Positions 52,012 to 57,869 of a DNA stretch of 57,869 bases are shown here, one piece after another (positions within the stretch are counted from its first letter, which is position 1; every line of letters starts with the position of its first letter). The notes below the pieces were generated by a model. It was not told the origin of the DNA and made no database searches. It worked only from the letters and a program-made list of their open reading frames with translations. Source of the stretch: Verrucomicrobiaceae bacterium (GTDB lineage: Bacteria; Verrucomicrobiota; Verrucomicrobiia; Verrucomicrobiales; Verrucomicrobiaceae). The DNA lies in assembly GCA_016795365.1 (NCBI GenBank), contig JAEUHN010000010.1, positions 1 through 57,869 on the forward strand, read 5' to 3'. The position numbers and the translations under genes are program-made.

Positions 52012-54918
52012 TTACTGAGCCATGATGAGCACAACAGATTTCTTCGCCAGTGATGCAGCCGACTGAAGCGAATTCGCACTCGTCGCGGTTTCCTTCACGA
52101 CTGGAATGCCGTCAAGCAGTGGAAGTGCAAGACTGGCCTTGAGTGCGTAATTGACGTTTTGTGGGAGGCCTGCGCCCGACGCCAAAGCTGCTCTGGTTGA
52201 CAGGCGAGATTGCACAATACCAATCACTTCGCCCTTCTGGTTGAGCAGCGGTCCTCCACTATTGCCGGGCTGAATGGGCACACTGATCTGGTAGAATCGG
52301 GGATCATCCTGAATGCCAGATGCACTACTGATACTGCCTTCAGTGACTTTTGGCTCCATGCCTTGCACGGTGACGTTTGGAAACCCGACAGTCAGCGCGG
52401 GCGCACCCGATTCCTCTCCAATAAACCGAAGAACCAAGCCCGTTGTCTTTTGCGATTCGTCGTCCAATTGCAGCACCGCCAGATCGTTCGCGGCATCTTT
52501 GCGAATCACATGGGCATTGACTGTCGTGTGGTTGGGCAGACGAACTTTGATCGTGGTGGCTTTGTCGATGACATGAACGTTTGTGATAAAGTGGCCTGTG
52601 TTGCTGACGAAAAACCCGGTGCCAGTGACGCTGCTGCTTGGTAGTGAATCAGTTGACCCTGACTTGGGCTCGGCTTTCGCCTGCTTTCGCTTCTCGATTG
52701 CTTCGGAATATTCACGGGATCGCTGTTGAGCTTCGGCGATTTGTTCACGTGTCATATAACGGACCACGGCATCGCGGGGAAGCTCCTTCTCATTCAACTC
52801 GGCGCGTAGTTTGAAGCCATTTGCTGCGGACAGATTGAACCAGGCATAGGCCTCCACATAGTCCTGCGGCACCCCTTGGCCCATCATGTAGGCTATGCCA
52901 AGATTGTGCATTCCCCTCGGATTTCCAAGCTCTGCGCCCTTCCTATTCCATCTTGCGGATGCGTCGTCATCTTTGAGCACTCCCTCTCCGTGTGAAAGCC
53001 GATACCCCAAATTCACCATAGCCGCATCGTCACCAGCTTCAGCTGCCTTTTGCCACCAAAAGAAAGCCTTCTGCGGATCGCGATTTACGCCCTCACCGTG
53101 ATCGTAACGAGAAGCAACAACTCCCATAGCCTCGCGATCACCCGCCATAGCTGCTTTCAGCGCCAACGCGAAGAACGTCTGAGGAAATGCATCGGCAACG
53201 CCTGATTCTTGGCAGTAGATGAGAAGGTTTTTCAGTCGATCGGACGATTCATGGGGCGCTGATTCAATCCATTTGGTCCACCAACGAAGCGCTTCATCAG
53301 CACTCTTGGTGCATCCCTTCCCTTCAATGCAGAGATAACCGAGCAGGTTATACGCTGTGTCGATGCCATGCGATGCGGCTTTGTAAGCCAGCCCAAATGC
53401 AATCTTGCCTGCATCTGAGTCAGCGATTTCCTCAATGAGCAACGGAGAGCTTGTGGTGACGCTTTGGCTCGTTGCGGAGTGCTTCCCGATCTTGTTTTGA
53501 TAATACAACCACGCCAAGTCAACGAGCGACTTAGTCTCGCCAAGTCGGACAGCGATACGGTAGAATCGCGCCGCCTCTTGATATGCATGGTGAGGCGAGT
53601 CGTCGTTGTTCAATATCTCTGCCACGAAAGCCGCCCGTGAGCCTGCGGTCATGTCAGTTCCGTCCACGACACCGACAAACTTGGTCAACCACTCAATCGC
53701 CTTTAGCAGATCTGCATCTGTTGCTTTGTCATCAAAATAGAGTGTGCTTCCCGCATTAAGCATCGCCACGCTGTAGCCAGCTTTAGCTGCACGCTCCCGC
53801 CACATGTTTGCTGCGACTTTATCCTTTGCTACACCTGCTCCTGAATAAAGTCTCACGGCCCAAGCCTCCATATATTTTGGGATGTTCCGCTTCGCTGCCC
53901 GCTCAATCCACTTGGCTTCAAGAACGGCATCGTCCAGCGGCGGAACATGATTCTCAGCGTTCTCAGCTATCCGTTCGAGAATCACCGTCGGAGCGTCCAC
54001 CAGCTTCTCTAGCAACTCGATCGCCGCCGCTCTATTCGCCCTCGGATTCTCGGGATCAGCCATCCAGAAGGCGTAGTAGCTCATGCAGGACTTGGACCCG
54101 GCCTGGGCACCACGTTCAAACCACGACGCGAACTCATCTTTACTAGCGACAACCCCAGTGCCATTCAGATAGCAGATTCCCAAATCCATCATTGCTTCCT
54201 TCACGCCTGACTCAGCGAGCATCTTCAGTTCGGTGACACCGCGTGCTTCGTCTTTGGTCACGCTACGCCCGTATAGCCAAGCCCTCGCTGCGACGATCTT
54301 CCACACAGGAGGGCCGCTGGGTGCAATGCGATGAAGTTCTTCCGAAGCTCGAGTAAACAACCGTTTCGCCTCGGATTCATCTTGCTTCACGCCGAGACCA
54401 TTCGAGTGCAACACACCAAGGATATGCGTGCCAAGCGCGCAGTCTGCGTTGGATGACTTTTTCGCCCATTCGAAAGACTTGGTATAGTCCTGTTCAATCT
54501 CTTCGGAACGATACACATCTGCTAGAAGCGCCTGAGCGACCGCATCACCCTCTTCTGCCCATTTTGTAACTTCGCTCATGTTGTCCTTTGTCACCAAGTA
54601 GTCGGCTGGCACGGATGACTTGAGCAGTGAATAGGGGGTCGGTCTTTTCGCACTGCGATGGCTAAATGCCCAGGCTACGACGCTTGCAACGACAACAACC
54701 GAGATGATCGTCACCCACTTCACGCCGACGGACCTGCTGGTCGAGACTGTTTTGCGCTTTGCCGGCAACACCAAATCAGTCAGAGGCAACCACTCAGGCA
54801 TACCCTCCCTCCAGTAGAAGTCGGAAGGACGAAAGATGCCAGCCTTGAGCAAGGCCAAAACTTCATCCTTCTCGTGTTCACCGAGAAACTCATCTTCCCT
54901 GGATACCTGGATTCGCAT
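52012..54918 (-). CDS. GYF-domain, single-TM, Sel1-repeat protein with C-terminal trypsin-like protease
   Basis: 968 residues. An N-terminal GYF_2-type domain (about 1-50, 'RPSDFYWREGMPEWLPLTDL') is cytoplasmic; one transmembrane helix (about 68-86, 'WVTIISVVVVASVVAWAF') follows. Next come a dozen or more Sel1-like repeats (about 120-730, e.g. 'YMMGQGVPQDYVEAYAWFNL'). A trypsin-like protease closes the protein: H782 ('FITNVHVID'), D812 ('NDLAVLQL'), S887 ('GNSGGPL'). Sel1 repeats scaffold protein complexes and GYF domains bind proline-rich peptides. The likely site is the periplasmic face of the inner membrane. Divergent from the cytochrome dehydrogenase gene. Confidence 0.85.
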   Translation of the reverse strand: MRIQVSREDEFLGEHEKDEVLALLKAGIFRPSDFYWREGMPEWLPLTDLVLPAKRKTVSTSRSVGVKWVTIISVVVVASVVAWAFSHRSAKRPTPYSLLKSSVPADYLVTKDNMSEVTKWAEEGDAVAQALLADVYRSEEIEQDYTKSFEWAKKSSNADCALGTHILGVLHSNGLGVKQDESEAKRLFTRASEELHRIAPSGPPVWKIVAARAWLYGRSVTKDEARGVTELKMLAESGVKEAMMDLGICYLNGTGVVASKDEFASWFERGAQAGSKSCMSYYAFWMADPENPRANRAAAIELLEKLVDAPTVILERIAENAENHVPPLDDAVLEAKWIERAAKRNIPKYMEAWAVRLYSGAGVAKDKVAANMWRERAAKAGYSVAMLNAGSTLYFDDKATDADLLKAIEWLTKFVGVVDGTDMTAGSRAAFVAEILNNDDSPHHAYQEAARFYRIAVRLGETKSLVDLAWLYYQNKIGKHSATSQSVTTSSPLLIEEIADSDAGKIAFGLAYKAASHGIDTAYNLLGYLCIEGKGCTKSADEALRWWTKWIESAPHESSDRLKNLLIYCQESGVADAFPQTFFALALKAAMAGDREAMGVVASRYDHGEGVNRDPQKAFFWWQKAAEAGDDAAMVNLGYRLSHGEGVLKDDDASARWNRKGAELGNPRGMHNLGIAYMMGQGVPQDYVEAYAWFNLSAANGFKLRAELNEKELPRDAVVRYMTREQIAEAQQRSREYSEAIEKRKQAKAEPKSGSTDSLPSSSVTGTGFFVSNTGHFITNVHVIDKATTIKVRLPNHTTVNAHVIRKDAANDLAVLQLDDESQKTTGLVLRFIGEESGAPALTVGFPNVTVQGMEPKVTEGSISSASGIQDDPRFYQISVPIQPGNSGGPLLNQKGEVIGIVQSRLSTRAALASGAGLPQNVNYALKASLALPLLDGIPVVKETATSANSLQSAASLAKKSVVLIMAQ

Positions 54919-55048
54919 GTTCGTCGTGGACGAGAGTGAGGGAGGACCGGAGAAAGATCAATTGTTTTACTAGCCTCAGACCGTTGCGTATTGATTCGTC
55001 GAATCCCTCAAGTCGTGAGAAATAGGAATCAACTCCGTTCCAAAGCTC

Positions 55049-57529
55049 ATGCGAATTCTACGCTTCCTTTTCGTGTCCTCGTTGTTCAACGTGGTTCCGC
55101 TCCACGCCGATATGGTGGACACCGGTGCGGATCTGAACGCATTGCCCCAGGTGCCTGATGGCTACAGCGTCTCCATCTTTGCCAAGGAACCACTGGTGCA
55201 GCAGCCATGCTCGATGGCGTTCGATGCAAAGGGGCGCTTGTTCATCGGCATGGGGCCGCAGTATCGGAATCCCACGCCGGATACGCCCGGCGATAGCGTG
55301 TGCATCATCGAGGACACGAATGGCGATGGTGTCGCTGATTCGAAGAAGATCTTCGCCACCGGCTTGAACTGCGTGCAGGGACTCGCCTGGCATGGACGTG
55401 ATCTGTGGGTCGCGAATGCACCGGATTTGACCATCGTTCGCGACTTGGATGCCGATGATGTCGCGGACGAATACGTGAAGGTCTTCACGGACCTCGGCAA
55501 CATCGAGCACGCGCTGCACGGGCTCGTGTGGGCACCGGATGGGAAGCTCTACATGAGCAAGGGCAACAGCAAGGGGCTCAACGATCCGCAGCGTGTCGAT
55601 CGCATCGCACCCGCGCCGTTTCGTGAGTTGTTCGGCCAGAGCACAACGGCTCCGGCAACGAAGCCGCTGACCTTCAAGGCCACAGACTACAGGCACACGT
55701 ATCAGAACCCACAGGACGACTGGGGCCTGATGGGTGGCATCCTGCGCTGCGATGACATGGGCGACAACCTGGAGATCTTTGCGCGCGGCTTTCGCAATCC
55801 GTGGGACATCGCGCACGACGACGGCTTCAACTGGCTATGCACTGACAATGATCAAAACGAAGGCGACCGCGTGATGATGCCCTTCTACGGTGCGCACTTC
55901 GGCTGGAATCATCCGTGGAGCAGCGACTGGACCGGAGAGAATCATTTGCCCACAGTGCCGGTGAGCCACGAGGTCTTCCATGGCAGCGGCACCGGCATCG
56001 TGTTTGGATCGCTGGGCGAGCATCGCGGCGTTTTCTTCATCAACGACTGGCTGAACAAGACCACCTTTATCTTCAAACCCAAGTGGGATGGCGCGCTGAT
56101 GAAGTGCGAGGGCGACAAGTGGCAGCCCTTCATCGTCTGCGGCAAGTCGCTCTTTCGCCCGACGGACATCGCGTTCGGGCCTGATGGCGCGCTCTACTGC
56201 CTGAGCTGGTCGCGCGGCTACGGTGCGGAGTATGACAAGGACGGCAAGATGACCAGCGAAGGGCGCATCTATCGCATTGCGGCCAAGGATACGAAGCCTG
56301 TGAAGCTCTCAATGAAGCCGATGCAGGAGCGGACTGCGAAGGAGTTGCTCGAGGCTTTCAACAGTCCGTTGCCTGTTCACCGCATTGACGCGCAGGATGA
56401 GTTTGTGCGTCGTGGCAAGCCGAGGCAAAACGAACTCGGTCGCGAGCTGGAGCGCGAGGATCTGACTCAAGCGCAACAAACTTGGGGCATCGGTGCACTG
56501 GGGCGCATCGCGCCCATCATGGTGATCAATGACGGCGTTCTATCCGAGGACAACGTCAACATCCAGACGCTACGCAGTTCCATGCGCAATCCGAAGAGCG
56601 TCACCGTGCCCGATGTGTTGCGACTGGCCGCCACCGAAGACAGCGCGCGGATGCGCTTTGAGGTCGTGCAGGCGATTTGGCAAACGCACAACACCGAGCT
56701 GGTGCCGTTGCTCATGGGCATCGCCTCGAAGGAAACCGACCGCCTCACCTACTACTGCGCTTGGCGAGCGCTGCGCGACCTGGCGAGCACGGAGTTGCTG
56801 AAGCGCATGCTCAAGGACTCGCACGCGGGAGTGCGTCGCGCGGCCACGCTCGCCTTGCTGGAAGACGGTGCGTTGAGTCGAGATGAAGTCACCGCTTTAA
56901 CCAAAGACAATGACGCCGAGACCGCGAAGCTCGCGACTCTCTGGATCAAGAACCACAGCGGCGATGCACCGGAGATTCTGGTGAAAGGCAACGGCATCAA
57001 CAAAGCCAACGTAGCCCCGATCAAAGGCACGCCGCCGGAGATCAAGCCACCGAGCACGCCCACGACTGTCGATGCGGCACTGGCAGCCATGAAGGACGCG
57101 AGTGCTGAGCGCGGTCGATTGCTTGTGTTGCATCCCCAAGGCGCGGGCTGCATCGCATGCCACTACATCGCTGGTCGCGGCAATCACTTCGGCCCTGACC
57201 TGACCAACATCGGTGATCGAGCAGAAGTGAAGCATCTCATTCAATCCATGATCGAGCCAAGTGCTGTGATCACGGAGGGCTTCAACTCGCACGTCATCAC
57301 CACCGCGAAGGCCACGCACATGGGCGTGCTGCTCGACGAAAGCGGCCTCGCCGTCACGCTCGGCCTCGCCACCGGCCAGCGGGAGCGCATCCTGCGCAGC
57401 GACATCACGAAGCAGGAGACGCTGCCCGTTTCCGCCATGCCTCCCTTCAATGCGATCCTCTCCGCGCAGCAGTGCGCCGACATCGCCGCGTGGCTGATGA
57501 CGCAGAAAGCAGGAGGAAAGGCACGTTGA
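55049..57529 (+). CDS. PVC-type membrane-bound dehydrogenase with HEAT-like and CxxCH heme domain
   Basis: 826 residues. Signal peptide about 1-20. Residues about 30-430 form a propeller-type domain of the Pirellula/Verrucomicrobium N-terminal family ('GYSVSIFAKEPLVQQPCSMA', 'DTNGDGVADSKKIFA', 'GLVWAPDGKLYMSKGN', 'FARGFRNPWDIAHD', 'SWSRGYG'). Residues about 435-650 are helical and HEAT-like ('RFEVVQAIWQTHNTELVPLL'). The C-terminus has a cytochrome c site C701-I-A-C-H705 and 'FGPDLTNIGDR', with an axial Met candidate later. Such proteins are abundant and mostly uncharacterised; a periplasmic role in sugar or alcohol oxidation is assumed. Followed by the PmoA-like gene. Confidence 0.9.
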   Translation: MRILRFLFVSSLFNVVPLHADMVDTGADLNALPQVPDGYSVSIFAKEPLVQQPCSMAFDAKGRLFIGMGPQYRNPTPDTPGDSVCIIEDTNGDGVADSKKIFATGLNCVQGLAWHGRDLWVANAPDLTIVRDLDADDVADEYVKVFTDLGNIEHALHGLVWAPDGKLYMSKGNSKGLNDPQRVDRIAPAPFRELFGQSTTAPATKPLTFKATDYRHTYQNPQDDWGLMGGILRCDDMGDNLEIFARGFRNPWDIAHDDGFNWLCTDNDQNEGDRVMMPFYGAHFGWNHPWSSDWTGENHLPTVPVSHEVFHGSGTGIVFGSLGEHRGVFFINDWLNKTTFIFKPKWDGALMKCEGDKWQPFIVCGKSLFRPTDIAFGPDGALYCLSWSRGYGAEYDKDGKMTSEGRIYRIAAKDTKPVKLSMKPMQERTAKELLEAFNSPLPVHRIDAQDEFVRRGKPRQNELGRELEREDLTQAQQTWGIGALGRIAPIMVINDGVLSEDNVNIQTLRSSMRNPKSVTVPDVLRLAATEDSARMRFEVVQAIWQTHNTELVPLLMGIASKETDRLTYYCAWRALRDLASTELLKRMLKDSHAGVRRAATLALLEDGALSRDEVTALTKDNDAETAKLATLWIKNHSGDAPEILVKGNGINKANVAPIKGTPPEIKPPSTPTTVDAALAAMKDASAERGRLLVLHPQGAGCIACHYIAGRGNHFGPDLTNIGDRAEVKHLIQSMIEPSAVITEGFNSHVITTAKATHMGVLLDESGLAVTLGLATGQRERILRSDITKQETLPVSAMPPFNAILSAQQCADIAAWLMTQKAGGKAR

Positions 57530-57573
57530 CTCATTCTTGTGCAAATCACACCCCGCACGGCCGTTTCACGAAC

Positions 57574-57869
57574 ATGAAATCCATCCTCTTCCTGCTCGCC
57601 GCTGGCAGCCTCGCCTTCAGCGCGGACATCACCGCCGAGAAAACGGGCACCGTCGTCCACTTCGCCATCGAAGGAAAAACGATCTGTGATTACCAAATGG
57701 AGCCCGGCAAGGTGCCGGAGGGCGTGGCGGAGTCGTTTGCGCATGGGGCGCATCTGCATCCGGTCTATTCGCCGAGCGGGAAAATCGTGACGGGCAATCA
57801 TCAGCCGGATCATCCGTGGCAGCGTGGCGTGTGGATCGGCTGGACGAAGACGGAGTTTGGCGATTCGCA
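57574..57869 (+). CDS. PmoA-like protein (DUF6807 type), N-terminal part
   Basis: ATG 57574; the window ends after about 98 codons without a stop. Signal peptide 'MKSILFLLAAGSLAFSADIT', then 'FAHGAHLHPVYSPSGKIVTG' and 'HQPDHPWQRGVWIGWTKTEF', matching the start of PmoA-like (DUF6807) proteins common in Planctomycetes and Verrucomicrobia, where they often accompany sugar oxidoreductases. The name is historical; no methane monooxygenase role is implied. It lies 44 bp after the dehydrogenase gene and is probably cotranscribed. Confidence 0.85.
   Translation, partial: MKSILFLLAAGSLAFSADITAEKTGTVVHFAIEGKTICDYQMEPGKVPEGVAESFAHGAHLHPVYSPSGKIVTGNHQPDHPWQRGVWIGWTKTEFGDS

Noticed and set aside
1..57869. 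CRISPR arrays, transposase genes or insertion sequences
   Set aside because: No regularly spaced repeats and no transposase motifs were found; the only mobile element seen is the tRNA-Leu island.

Overview
This window looks like chromosomal DNA of a Verrucomicrobiota bacterium (Verrucomicrobiaceae-like). It is GC-rich. It carries lineage-typical families: a Pirellula/Verrucomicrobium-type dehydrogenase with a CxxCH cytochrome domain, a PmoA-like protein, a GloVer-type repeat protein, an ECF sigma factor paired with a Ser/Thr kinase, and secretin-like proteins that open with a 'TRKFQVP' segment. Few genes have clear Shine-Dalgarno sites, so several starts were chosen from domain limits and gene overlaps. 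The organism assignment is inference from gene content only.

Layout. 1-11 kb is housekeeping: an ABC-2 permease (cut by the window edge), an IlvD/Edd dehydratase, a membrane fatty-acid hydroxylase, the run ribBA-ribH-nusB-ftsY, glutamate dehydrogenase, a GNAT/nitrilase pair, mscL, and an OFA-type MFS transporter followed by a 41-residue single-helix protein. 11-18 kb is a leftward signalling operon: CxxC zinc-finger membrane protein, Ser/Thr kinase, ECF sigma factor, then a secreted protein built of secretin-like modules. The RNase P RNA gene (rnpB) follows at 18.1-18.5 kb on the other strand. 18.5-35 kb holds a GT-C glycosyltransferase, a 1642-residue surface protein, an exported double alpha/beta hydrolase, a tandem pseudokinase, an HtrA/DegP protease, a HAD phosphatase, an M42 peptidase, a small conserved-looking protein, a CPBP protease and tRNA-Leu(UAG).

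35.0-48.5 kb is an integrated genomic island of about 13.5 kb. It is bounded by a perfect 53-bp direct repeat of the 3' part of the tRNA-Leu gene, and a tyrosine recombinase gene lies just inside the distal copy. Its cargo is a defence-like block: a STAS-like/PIN/Phd-like toxin-antitoxin cluster; divergent from it, an ImmA/IrrE metalloprotease overlapping a class III nucleotide cyclase (reminiscent of Pycsar cyclases but with an unusual partner); a complete type I restriction-modification system; and a replication/excision-like module (BT4734/VirE_N-like protein plus Xis-like HTH protein) with an unrecognised zinc-ribbon protein translationally coupled to the integrase.

48.5-57.9 kb returns to chromosomal genes: murJ, a small membrane-anchored protein and an ABC ATPase in one operon; a GYF-TM-Sel1-trypsin protein; and a PVC-type cytochrome dehydrogenase followed by a truncated PmoA-like gene. 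The strongest candidate for a poorly described system is the ImmA/IrrE-cyclase pair with its divergent STAS/PIN/antitoxin neighbour. Second is the kinase-sigma-CxxC-secretin-like operon.
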